From Gammaproteobacteria bacterium (lineage in GTDB: Bacteria > Pseudomonadota > Gammaproteobacteria > Steroidobacterales > Steroidobacteraceae): 64,000 bases of DNA. Below, piece after piece: positions 49,932-58,343 of the stretch (positions are counted from its first letter, which is position 1; every line of letters starts with the position of its first letter). The stretch spans positions 1-64,000 of the forward strand of contig SCUD01000140.1 of the NCBI GenBank assembly GCA_004297335.1, given 5' to 3'. The notes under the pieces are model-generated. The model worked only from the letters and a program-made list of their open reading frames with translations, ran no database searches and was not told where the DNA came from. Made by a program: the position numbers and the translations under genes.

Positions 49932-52034
49932 TCACGCCCGAAAGATGTCCACTTTGGTCTCCAAGCATTTCCGTAGGCTCAGATCGTTTGCCCCTACCTC
50001 GAACCAACCCCCCGGCTTCTGATAGAAGTCCAGGCCGCGACCGATCTTGATAATCCAGCCGTTGTCGAGGCGGATTTCGCGGTCATGGATGTTGGGGTTG
50101 AGTTTCACTTCTAGCTCAACATCCAGTTCCAGGAGACTCTGTTTAAGCTCGTCGAGCTTCTCGGCGATGTCGGCCAGCTGGGTCTTGTCGTCATAACCGG
50201 TGATTAGGCTTATCTTCTTCACCGTGCCGGTCTTCAACACCGTTTCGCAGAAGCGCACGAAGTTCTGAATCTGATGCTGCAGCCGAATGTACGGGTCCTC
50301 GATCACGACCGATTTGGCACCCTGCAGATAGGGACCCATGATCGACTCGTAGCTGTAACCGGTGTCGCCATACAGGATGCTGAAATGCTGTTCCTTGAGC
50401 TCCACTGCTGGTGGCTCAACCACCGCTGGTGTCGGCGCAATCGGCGACGAGGTCACTGAAGGTTCTACCGCAGTAACTGGCGCCTGCTGCACGGCGGGCT
50501 GCGCGTCGACTGCCTCGCTGGGCTGCTCACTCGCCTGGCTTAAACGACGACGAGCCGGCTGTTGTGTTGCCGCCGCATCCTTCGATTCCGGGCAGAACAC
50601 CACCACTTCCTCACCGCTGACCTTGAAGTAGGACAGATTGATGCGCGCAAACTCGTCGTCCGGCTTGCGCTTGTTCATCTGCTCCTTGACGCGACGGCGG
50701 CACTCGGTCGCGTAGGCCACGTATTCTTCGAACTCGTCGTCGGTCGGTGGTCCGTTCGGGTGCAGGATCTTCAAGAACGCGCAGACAGTCTTTTTGATGC
50801 CTTTTTCGTCGCGCCCCTCGATGGCTTTGCCGAGCCGAATACGCTTGCTAACTTCCTCATATCGGTTCGTGTGCTTGAACTGGTAGTGGAAGGCCTCTGC
50901 CAGGTAATCAGTGATGAACCCGTAGTTGCTGGTCAGGAACTCACTGCTGTTCTTGGGCATTTCCCAGCCGGGGATATAGGCTGCAAAGCGATCCATCACA
51001 GCAAGATCGAGCTCTGGCGGCAACGGCTGGAACAAGTCGAACTCGTTGGAGTGCACCACCTGCTGCACCGACACATCTATGTTGCCAACGAAGCTCAGAC
51101 TGGCGTCGGCGATGACCTCGGCGCCGCGCGAGAAGCGGCCATTGGCCATGAAGTCTTTCATGATCTGGATGGTGTCCGGATCGCGCACTTTGATCCCGCC
51201 GACCTCGTCGAAGGCTACAGTGTCCCAATAGCCGACCAGGCCAACCTTGCGGCGCGCGTTGTTGTAGAACAGCGTGGCCTTGGTCGCTTGGCCGCCCGAG
51301 ATCAGCGTGGCATAGGGTGAGAACTCGCTAAAGAAGTAGGACTTGCCGGTACCGCGTGGACCCAATTCGATGTAGTTGTAATTGGGCTCCACCAAGGCTG
51401 CCAGACGAGCGATAAAGTGCATCTGCACGCGTTTCGAAAGCTTGCTTGGCTCCAAACCAACTGAACGCAAAACCGCTTCGACCCACTCGTCGCGTGTGAA
51501 TGCTGCCCGACCTTCGGTGTAGCGCTCGAAGTCGAAGCGTGAGAGCTGAATGGGCCGCAGATCCTCGATCGAGAACGCGTAGTCGTCCTCATCGATGTCG
51601 TTGTGCGCCAGTGTGACTTCTGCCCAAATGCCACCTTCCAGCAGCCTGTCGTTGTCACGGTAGAACTTCTCGCCAATCGCAATGCGCTGCGAGTTGAAAT
51701 TCTCCAGGGATGCCCAGTGCCGCTTCTCTTTCTCGACATAGCGGACGTGAACCTTGTCGATGAACCGGTGCTTGCCCTTGGTGGCCACCTTGGACTGCGC
51801 GGCATTGGCCTCGTCCGGCTTAACGTAGTTCTCCTGCAGTGAAGACAGCACGGCCTCCATACCGGCATCCATCTCTGCCTGGTCGTTGCTGGCGCAATAC
51901 TTGGCGAGTAGGAATTCCAGGACGAACGTCGGGACGTTGGTGCCTTTCTTGATTCGATGCAGCAAGTCCTTACGCAGCACTTTGCCGTCGAATGTGGCGT
52001 TTAGCTTTTGGTCCAGTTCGTCCATAGGGCTCAT
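49932..52034 (-). CDS. brxL: BREX BrxL with C-terminal MIT_C-like domain
   Basis: 700 residues. N-terminal segment DELDQKLNATFDGKVLRKDL, AAA+ ATPase with Walker A LGPRGTGKSYFFSEFSP near 225 and VAFDEVGGIKVRDPDTIQIM, then PLPPELDLAVMDRFAAYIPG, as in BrxL/TIGR02688 proteins. A Pro/Ala-rich linker follows at about 490-545. The last ~155 residues (ILYGDTGYSYESIMGPYLQG, PYIRLQHQIQNFVRFCETVL, NPNIHDREIRLDNGWIIKIG) closely resemble the phospholipase D-like MIT_C domain of eukaryotic MITD1. I see no Lon-type protease active site. Coupled to pglZ by 4 bases. Confidence 0.93.
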   Translation of the reverse strand: MSPMDELDQKLNATFDGKVLRKDLLHRIKKGTNVPTFVLEFLLAKYCASNDQAEMDAGMEAVLSSLQENYVKPDEANAAQSKVATKGKHRFIDKVHVRYVEKEKRHWASLENFNSQRIAIGEKFYRDNDRLLEGGIWAEVTLAHNDIDEDDYAFSIEDLRPIQLSRFDFERYTEGRAAFTRDEWVEAVLRSVGLEPSKLSKRVQMHFIARLAALVEPNYNYIELGPRGTGKSYFFSEFSPYATLISGGQATKATLFYNNARRKVGLVGYWDTVAFDEVGGIKVRDPDTIQIMKDFMANGRFSRGAEVIADASLSFVGNIDVSVQQVVHSNEFDLFQPLPPELDLAVMDRFAAYIPGWEMPKNSSEFLTSNYGFITDYLAEAFHYQFKHTNRYEEVSKRIRLGKAIEGRDEKGIKKTVCAFLKILHPNGPPTDDEFEEYVAYATECRRRVKEQMNKRKPDDEFARINLSYFKVSGEEVVVFCPESKDAAATQQPARRRLSQASEQPSEAVDAQPAVQQAPVTAVEPSVTSSPIAPTPAVVEPPAVELKEQHFSILYGDTGYSYESIMGPYLQGAKSVVIEDPYIRLQHQIQNFVRFCETVLKTGTVKKISLITGYDDKTQLADIAEKLDELKQSLLELDVELEVKLNPNIHDREIRLDNGWIIKIGRGLDFYQKPGGWFEVGANDLSLRKCLETKVDIFRA

Positions 52035-54559
52035 TCCGTATAGTCGGTTTCAATCGCAAGCGCGCTGTACGTAGCGAGCGTGGTGGGGTTCAACGCCTTG
52101 ACCGAGAACTTGCCTCGGAACTCGTCATCCATGCGCAACGCGATTTGCTTGCGCTGGCCTGGCATCAGGGTCACTGTCCTGGTCGCAGGGTTCACATCCC
52201 CGCCTGGGCGCGGCTCACCCACTACGTTGCCCTTGCTGTCCTGCGCTTCCAGCAGGATCTCCACGCTCATGTCTTGCGAGAACATGTCGTCGGCCACCAG
52301 TATCACTTCGATGACCGGCAACCGCGTAGTGATTCGTTTGGCGCCGTTCTTGTAGCTCAGTTCCACCACCACCTTGCGTAATTCCGCATGGGCGACGGTA
52401 TCCAGCCGCGCGACCAGCACCGGCACAACAGCTTCCGCCAGGGATGCCCCACCGTGGAAATATAGATGCCCCGCGCGATACGGAGCCATGCTGCGCGGTA
52501 GCGCCACTTGGGTGAAATCTCCGCGAATGCCGAGCTTTTCTGCGCTGACGACCAGGCTGTGTCCATCTGCCGTGCCGTCGCCCAGCATCATCCGGTCATG
52601 CGCATTCACGGGCCACTTCCCCTGCGGCTTGACGCACACATCGCCTGCCTCCGCTTGTGCGTTCAGGAAGAAGCCATGGTCTGTGACGATCACCGCTTCC
52701 TTGAAGCCCATGCCGCGCAGCTTGTGCAGTGCGACACGGATCAGCTTCAGCGTGCCAGGGATCAGCCCAAGCGTTGTCTCGGGGTTGCTTTCCAGTTGGC
52801 TGTCGATTTCCGTGGAGCGCAGCACCAGCAGGTCGACGGTCTCCGCGATCTTCGGCTTGCCACGCACAAAATCGTTGAGCGGCATTTCAGCGAAGCGATC
52901 CCCATACCGCTTGGCCAGCACATTCATGCGCTGCGGGACATTGCCCACAGGCGCCCCCGCCAGCTTAGGTAGGAGTGACTCGTTCTCCAGCGCCAGGGTC
53001 AAGCCCGTGCGTGCACCAGGCAGCAAGCTCGCCATACCCACCAGGGTGATGGTCGGCAGCTGTGCATAGGCCGCTTGCAGCTCGACCGGCCCATCCTCCG
53101 CCAGCAGTTTTTCGAGGGCCACGCCCAATTCGTAGCGCAGGGCATCCACCATCAGATAGGCCACCTTCCGGCCATTTTCCTTGAGGCGATCCGCCACCAG
53201 GCGATCAAAGGCATCGGCGTTGGCCAGGCGCCCGGTGGGCGGCCAACCAGCGGTCTCGACGTGCTTCACGAACACGCCCTGGACCTTTTCGGCCAAGCGC
53301 CGATAGCGCGCCCGCGCCTGGCTGATCACTTCATGCATCAACCCGTGCTGGTCGAGGAAGTCGCCTGCGGCTTGCTCAAACTCGCGCTGCAGGCGGTCAG
53401 CCTCGCGCAGGCTGCCCAGGTAGAAATCGATCAGGTCCGCTTGAGAGCGAGCGTAGTCTGGCAACTGGCGTTCAAAATCTTCGCAGGCCTCAACCAGACT
53501 CAGGCCGGAGCGCACCAACTCCCACTGTGCCTGGCTTTCGCCCTTGCCGAGCCATACCGAGCTCTTATGGCGGGTCAGCACCCGGCGTGTGGCATCGGTG
53601 TCGCCACTGACAATGCCCTTGATCGCCGTGCGCAGGAAAGTCCGCTCTTCGAAGGGGAAGGTATCGCGCTCGCCCAGGTCTTCAATCGCCCCGCACAGAT
53701 CGGTCAGGTTGAGCTCCGCCTCGATGGCTTCGGCCCGCTCGATGTAGACCGCGCGTGACTTGGGGTCGCTGCGCAGTCGGTCGCACACATCCTCGACGAT
53801 CGGTCTGGCTTCCATCGGTGCATGCGGCACCCCTTTCAGGGTCTCTGGCAGCGCCACCGGCAAATCGAACACGAACTCGCTGAACAGCGCATAGCGCCAC
53901 AGCTCGTCCGCCAGCGCGGACCACGTCTTGCCGCGCGTCTTCACGCTCAGACCCAAGGTGGCGCGTAGGAAGTCGCGCGCTTCTTGCGACCAACCTTCTT
54001 GCACTTTGAGCGCTTCGGTCTGGCTGAGGCTGGGCGCAAGCAGCGCGGCCAGAATCTCCCTGCCCGACTCCACCCGCAGAGTGGCTCGCAACTGGGGCCA
54101 GCTCACGCCACCGCCGATGGCGTCGATCACCGCGAAGGTCGGCCCGGAAGGAGATCCGGCAAACACTTGGCGGATCTCGGTCGCATGATCCGGCCTGGCA
54201 CGCAGGCAAAGGCTCAGGTATTCGTCGCCATCGTCTTGTGGGAACACCGCGCCGCATTCTGCGTACAGGGCGAATGGGTCAGCCTGCTTTTGCTCGTCGG
54301 TTTCGGGTCGCTTGGTGGACACGTAGATCAGCACACCTTCCAGAGGCGCCTTGGGTTGCCCTACTTCGCGCAGTGCCAGCAGTGCCGCCTCCCGGCTTTC
54401 AATGCTGCTTTCAGATGTGTCAATGACGCGCACCTTGTCGGCCGCCAAGTCGAAACACTGTTCGCGGTAGCGCTTATCAACGTCATACACCACCAATGCG
54501 CCGGCCTGCTTCAAGCGCGGCCGCAGCACGTTCTCACGGACAAATTCAGCAATACTCAT
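52031..54559 (-). CDS. pglZ: BREX alkaline-phosphatase-fold protein PglZ
   Basis: 842 residues. N-terminus MSIAEFVRENVLRPRLKQAG, then long helical region. PglZ core: VAYLMVDALRYELGVALEKL near 465 with metal-binding Asp, TITLVGMASLLPGA with the Thr nucleophile region, and AVIVTDHGFFLNAQAE near 623 with the Asp-His metal ligands. PglZ is an essential BREX component, acting with PglX in methylation and exclusion. It begins inside the end of the pglX C-half gene and ends in the brxL start (4-base overlaps). Confidence 0.95.
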   Translation of the reverse strand: MSIAEFVRENVLRPRLKQAGALVVYDVDKRYREQCFDLAADKVRVIDTSESSIESREAALLALREVGQPKAPLEGVLIYVSTKRPETDEQKQADPFALYAECGAVFPQDDGDEYLSLCLRARPDHATEIRQVFAGSPSGPTFAVIDAIGGGVSWPQLRATLRVESGREILAALLAPSLSQTEALKVQEGWSQEARDFLRATLGLSVKTRGKTWSALADELWRYALFSEFVFDLPVALPETLKGVPHAPMEARPIVEDVCDRLRSDPKSRAVYIERAEAIEAELNLTDLCGAIEDLGERDTFPFEERTFLRTAIKGIVSGDTDATRRVLTRHKSSVWLGKGESQAQWELVRSGLSLVEACEDFERQLPDYARSQADLIDFYLGSLREADRLQREFEQAAGDFLDQHGLMHEVISQARARYRRLAEKVQGVFVKHVETAGWPPTGRLANADAFDRLVADRLKENGRKVAYLMVDALRYELGVALEKLLAEDGPVELQAAYAQLPTITLVGMASLLPGARTGLTLALENESLLPKLAGAPVGNVPQRMNVLAKRYGDRFAEMPLNDFVRGKPKIAETVDLLVLRSTEIDSQLESNPETTLGLIPGTLKLIRVALHKLRGMGFKEAVIVTDHGFFLNAQAEAGDVCVKPQGKWPVNAHDRMMLGDGTADGHSLVVSAEKLGIRGDFTQVALPRSMAPYRAGHLYFHGGASLAEAVVPVLVARLDTVAHAELRKVVVELSYKNGAKRITTRLPVIEVILVADDMFSQDMSVEILLEAQDSKGNVVGEPRPGGDVNPATRTVTLMPGQRKQIALRMDDEFRGKFSVKALNPTTLATYSALAIETDYTE

Positions 54560-56454
54560 TCATCACCCCCGGCCTTCTTCTTGCCGCGTGCCTTTTTCGC
54601 TTTGGCCTCGGGCTCGATGTACAAGTTCTCCAGGCCATGCGCAATGGCCAGCGACTTGTCGGTCTTGCACTTCTCGCGCACGCGCTCGGGCCAGTAGTTC
54701 ATCGCCAGGTGCGCCCAGTCGTAGTCGCCTTTTTCCAGCTTGGTCCAGGTGTCTTTGAGCACCTTCTGCCAGGGCTTGTGGCGGAACAACGGCCATAGCC
54801 GTGCCGCGCTGATCTGCACGCCGTCGTCGTGATTGGGCTTGTAGGTGGGTGCGAGATTGAGGAGGGTGTCGCGCAGCTCGCGCAGCTCTAGATCGAAGGC
54901 TTGCAGCGCCTCGAACTGCTTCTCGTCGTCGCGGGTCCGGGCAGAACCCTTGTTGCGTAGCGCCGTCACATCCGGGCCGACTTGATTGAGCTTGGGCTCG
55001 ATGAAGTCGTTGATGGCGGTGTACAACGTTTGGCTGGTGAGGCTGGGGTAGTAGACCCACAGCGTGTAGCTGCCGGATGTGGTGGACAGCGGCCAGTAAA
55101 TGGGCGCTTTGCGGCGGCTCTTGGAATAGCGCTGTAAGTGGAACGCAAAGAAATCCCGTTGTAGCCAGCGCTGCACGTCATCCGGGACGGGCGCCTCAAC
55201 GCGAGCAAGAACCTCTTCTATCAGACGTGCAAGGTCGTGCGGGTGTCCTTGGTCGTCGACCAGAATGCCCGCATGCGCATGGAAGGGTTCGGCGCCATCC
55301 GGCAACATGCCGGGGCTCTTTGGAGGTAGAGGATCAAAAGGCTCTGGCTCCACCGGTGCTGAACGCTCGCCAGTAGCCAGACGCCAGTCGAATCGACCAA
55401 AGGCGACGCCATTTGCCCAAGATAGCAGCGCATCGGTGACCGGCACTGGTGCTTCTATGCCCTCATCCTCATCATCGTCCTCGGAGTCGGGCTCTTCCCC
55501 GCCCCCGACTTCGCCCATCAGTGCGTTTCGATCAGCTTCGTCAAACTCGTAGAGTTCGAATGCCCGATCGTTAATGTGGAGCTGGATGCGCGCAAGCTCC
55601 GTCTCCATTTCAGCAGGGTCATAGGCACTAACGCGCTGCCGCAGAGCGATAGGAAGAACGAATGCGTGCGATGTCTCATCACTGGAGTCAATCTCGCGTT
55701 TTAAAGACCAAGCTCGACGACAAAGTATCGCCAATTCTGTCTTCGCCACGCTCGACATTTTGGGAACAGGGGTGCGCTGTATAACGCCTACTTCATAGGC
55801 GCCAAATGCCATCTGTAGCTGCGCGAGCCGGATGTATGGTGTAGAGACACCGATGGCAAGATAGGCCAGAAGTTCAGTTGGATCGTCTCCGGCAATAAAC
55901 GCCCCGGGACCCTTCTGCGCAAAGATGCAACCTCGAGGCATGCAGCGGAGGCCTAACCCGATTTGGCTTCTCCGGGGCCAAGTCAGCCCAGGTCGGAAGA
56001 AGAAGTCCAGTGAGGCTGGCTTCTCAAGTGGGCGATGGCTAGTTCCCTGGAAGCCGAGATAAGTCATTCGAATCGGATTCCAGGCCACAACCAAGTGCAC
56101 GTCGGAGTAAATCGGACTAAATTTTCCCCCTTTGCACAGCGGAACCCACTTCAGGTCGTTCCGCGTCGTCCCACTTACCTCCCACCAAGAGCGAATAAAG
56201 CGCTTGTCATCCCCTTGGGGGTTAGTATCGCGCGCGGTTCTATCTTCGGAGTTGAACGCTGGCAGCCGAGCAAATGTCTCCAACACCCGTTCCCCCACCC
56301 AATAGGAGAACGGTGACATTGGAACAAGCTGAAATTTCTCTGGAGCGATTTGAAAGATCAATGCGTGGCTGGCATCTGAGCGGTATGCGGTCACAGCACT
56401 TCGCAAGCTTGGTTCTTTATCTTTTTCTTCTAGTAGCCGTAAAAAAACTGTCAT
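54556..56454 (-). CDS. pglX: PglX C-terminal half (target recognition part), separate frame
   Basis: 632 residues. Begins MTVFLRLLEEKDKEPSLRSA, the sequence that should follow the methyltransferase core of intact PglX, and continues through the target-recognition region (FSYWVGERVLETFARLPAFN, LVVAWNPIRMTYLGFQGTSH) to HLAMNYWPERVREKCKTDKS and a basic end. The ATG overlaps the stop of the N-half (ATGA) and is preceded by GGAG 8 bases upstream, so it can be translated on its own by reinitiation. The first ~400 codons are lower in GC, typical for an exchanged specificity region. Confidence 0.88.
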   Translation of the reverse strand: MTVFLRLLEEKDKEPSLRSAVTAYRSDASHALIFQIAPEKFQLVPMSPFSYWVGERVLETFARLPAFNSEDRTARDTNPQGDDKRFIRSWWEVSGTTRNDLKWVPLCKGGKFSPIYSDVHLVVAWNPIRMTYLGFQGTSHRPLEKPASLDFFFRPGLTWPRRSQIGLGLRCMPRGCIFAQKGPGAFIAGDDPTELLAYLAIGVSTPYIRLAQLQMAFGAYEVGVIQRTPVPKMSSVAKTELAILCRRAWSLKREIDSSDETSHAFVLPIALRQRVSAYDPAEMETELARIQLHINDRAFELYEFDEADRNALMGEVGGGEEPDSEDDDEDEGIEAPVPVTDALLSWANGVAFGRFDWRLATGERSAPVEPEPFDPLPPKSPGMLPDGAEPFHAHAGILVDDQGHPHDLARLIEEVLARVEAPVPDDVQRWLQRDFFAFHLQRYSKSRRKAPIYWPLSTTSGSYTLWVYYPSLTSQTLYTAINDFIEPKLNQVGPDVTALRNKGSARTRDDEKQFEALQAFDLELRELRDTLLNLAPTYKPNHDDGVQISAARLWPLFRHKPWQKVLKDTWTKLEKGDYDWAHLAMNYWPERVREKCKTDKSLAIAHGLENLYIEPEAKAKKARGKKKAGGDE

Positions 56455-58343
56455 GAGGACTTCTCCAACACATAGGCGGCTGCCTCTACCATCGCATCAT
56501 CCATGACGCCATAACCCAGATCCGCCATAACTACAGGCGGTGCCATTGCAAGAACAACACCGTCTCGCCACGGCTGGAAGCTCGATAAATAGAAGCAGGC
56601 GCGCGATGTGATCGCACCCATCCGCCCCCCGCTGCGCAAAAGCTCTAGTCCTCTTTCCACCATAATGGCCAACAAGTCGTTCTTGCTACGCGGATAGGCT
56701 TTGGTAAGCTGATCCTTTGTGCCTAATGCCAATGCGCCAAATGGCGGATTCATCACCACCACATCGAATACTTCACGACACTGATCGATAAGCCGCAGGC
56801 CCTGCAGGGCGTCCTGGGCAAACAAACGACCTTGAAATGTGGATCTCGCTGCTTGTGCGAATTCAGTAAGTGCTTTTCGCAGCCGCGCCTCTGCGTGCTG
56901 CCAGCTCTCCTGCTCCTGCGCGGCAAACAGGCCAGTGCCCTTGCCCACATAGACCTGGCGGATCAATTTCGGCAACTCCCGCTCCACCTGCAGCAGCACA
57001 CCCAGCTCCGGCAGGCCCTTGAGCAATTGCAGGGTTTTCTCGAACAGTTCGGCGTCGCGCTGATCCAGGCTGGCGGCAAACTGCTGGCGCAGCTCACGCT
57101 CCGCCGGCGGCGCAATGGCGGCGATCACGTGCCCGCGTCCAATCAGAGGCCGCTCTTTGGCCTTCACCCCTGCATCGTGCCAAGCACGCTGCGACCGCAG
57201 CCACAGTGCCAAGGAAGCAATCTGCGCTGCGCGCGGGTCGATGTCGACGCCGTAGATGTTGTGCTCGATGATCAGGCGCGGCACATCGCGCAGAAAGGCA
57301 GCCTCGTCTTCGTAGGTCTGGCTCAGTGGCTTGAGCGCAGCTTGGGGCTGGGTCGAGACGTCCAGCGAACCGCAACCATGTTGCAGCTCCCAGGCCCAGG
57401 CCTCGCGATAGATCTCAGCGAACAGATCGAAGGCATACAGGCCAAAGTGCATGGAGCCGCAGGCCGGATCCAGTAGCTTCATGGTACGCGGATCGCGCAG
57501 CTTGGTAGCGGCCTGGGGCGTTTCGTCGGGCTTGACCAGCAGGTACTGGCATCGGTCACGCAGATGGGTATCGCCGCCTGTGGCGTTGAACCAGAGACGG
57601 CCCAGGGTGTTGTCCACCAGAAACTCGACCACGTAGCGCGGCGTGAAGAACTGGTTGCGCACTGCCAGCTCGCGGCTGTTGCGCGGCGCCTGCGAGGCAT
57701 CGCGCATTGCCTTGCGCTCTTCTTTGGAGTTGAAGTACTGGTAGATCCAGCCGATGGTTTCGTCCTCGCTCCACAGCGGGGCGATGTCGGCGTCGTTGAT
57801 GAGATTGAGAACTTGCAGCAGCGCGGCTTCGCGCGGGAATAAGCGGCCCTGCGGCGAGTAGCGATCGAACAGCCCCGGCAAGTCCTGGCTCAGCTCATCG
57901 AACACGCTGAACAGGTAGGTGCGGTAGGCATCGCCGGTTTCGCCGAGGCCGGTGCCGGCCAGCCTGGCGTAGAGCTGAAAGCCCTTGGCCTGGAAACCAT
58001 TGCCCACCGACTCGACCAGCAGCCCACGCGCCTCGGCCATGCGCAAGGCGGCCATGCGGTTGAGCACGGTAAAGGCTTGCTCGCGGACGATACGGTCCAG
58101 ACCCTGCTTGGCATCCATGTCGCCACTGGCGCAGTAGTGCGCGAGGGTGTCGCGCAAAATGCGCGCGGATTCGCGCTGTGCGTCGTTGATATGGCGCAGG
58201 TTGGCCAGCTCCGCGACGGTGCCTGCATTCGGGTCCATGCCGTAGTCGTTCTGGAGCTGGCGGGTGAACTCCTCCTCCAGCCCCCGGCGCGCGTCGTTGA
58301 CGAAGCGCTGCAGTCGATTTCTTGTTGATTGGTCGAAGGCCAT
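56451..58343 (-). CDS. pglX: PglX N-terminal half (adenine methyltransferase core)
   Basis: 630 residues, start right after the brxC stop. N-terminus MAFDQSTRNRLQRFVNDARR, AdoMet part KLLDPACGSMHFGLYAFDLF near 300, NIYGVDIDPRAAQIASLALW near 375 and catalytic VVVMNPPFGALALGTKDQ near 550. Ends MVEAAAYVLEKSS then TGA. Intact PglX is about 1200 residues; the missing part is encoded in the -1 frame by the next gene. PglX methylates adenine at a BREX site to mark host DNA. Whether the split pair is active is undecided. Confidence 0.92.
   Translation of the reverse strand: MAFDQSTRNRLQRFVNDARRGLEEEFTRQLQNDYGMDPNAGTVAELANLRHINDAQRESARILRDTLAHYCASGDMDAKQGLDRIVREQAFTVLNRMAALRMAEARGLLVESVGNGFQAKGFQLYARLAGTGLGETGDAYRTYLFSVFDELSQDLPGLFDRYSPQGRLFPREAALLQVLNLINDADIAPLWSEDETIGWIYQYFNSKEERKAMRDASQAPRNSRELAVRNQFFTPRYVVEFLVDNTLGRLWFNATGGDTHLRDRCQYLLVKPDETPQAATKLRDPRTMKLLDPACGSMHFGLYAFDLFAEIYREAWAWELQHGCGSLDVSTQPQAALKPLSQTYEDEAAFLRDVPRLIIEHNIYGVDIDPRAAQIASLALWLRSQRAWHDAGVKAKERPLIGRGHVIAAIAPPAERELRQQFAASLDQRDAELFEKTLQLLKGLPELGVLLQVERELPKLIRQVYVGKGTGLFAAQEQESWQHAEARLRKALTEFAQAARSTFQGRLFAQDALQGLRLIDQCREVFDVVVMNPPFGALALGTKDQLTKAYPRSKNDLLAIMVERGLELLRSGGRMGAITSRACFYLSSFQPWRDGVVLAMAPPVVMADLGYGVMDDAMVEAAAYVLEKSS

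Noticed and set aside
56441-56447. T7 tract at the pglX junction as a phase-variation switch
   Set aside because: The tract lies after the in-frame TGA of the N-half, so changing its length cannot by itself fuse the two frames.
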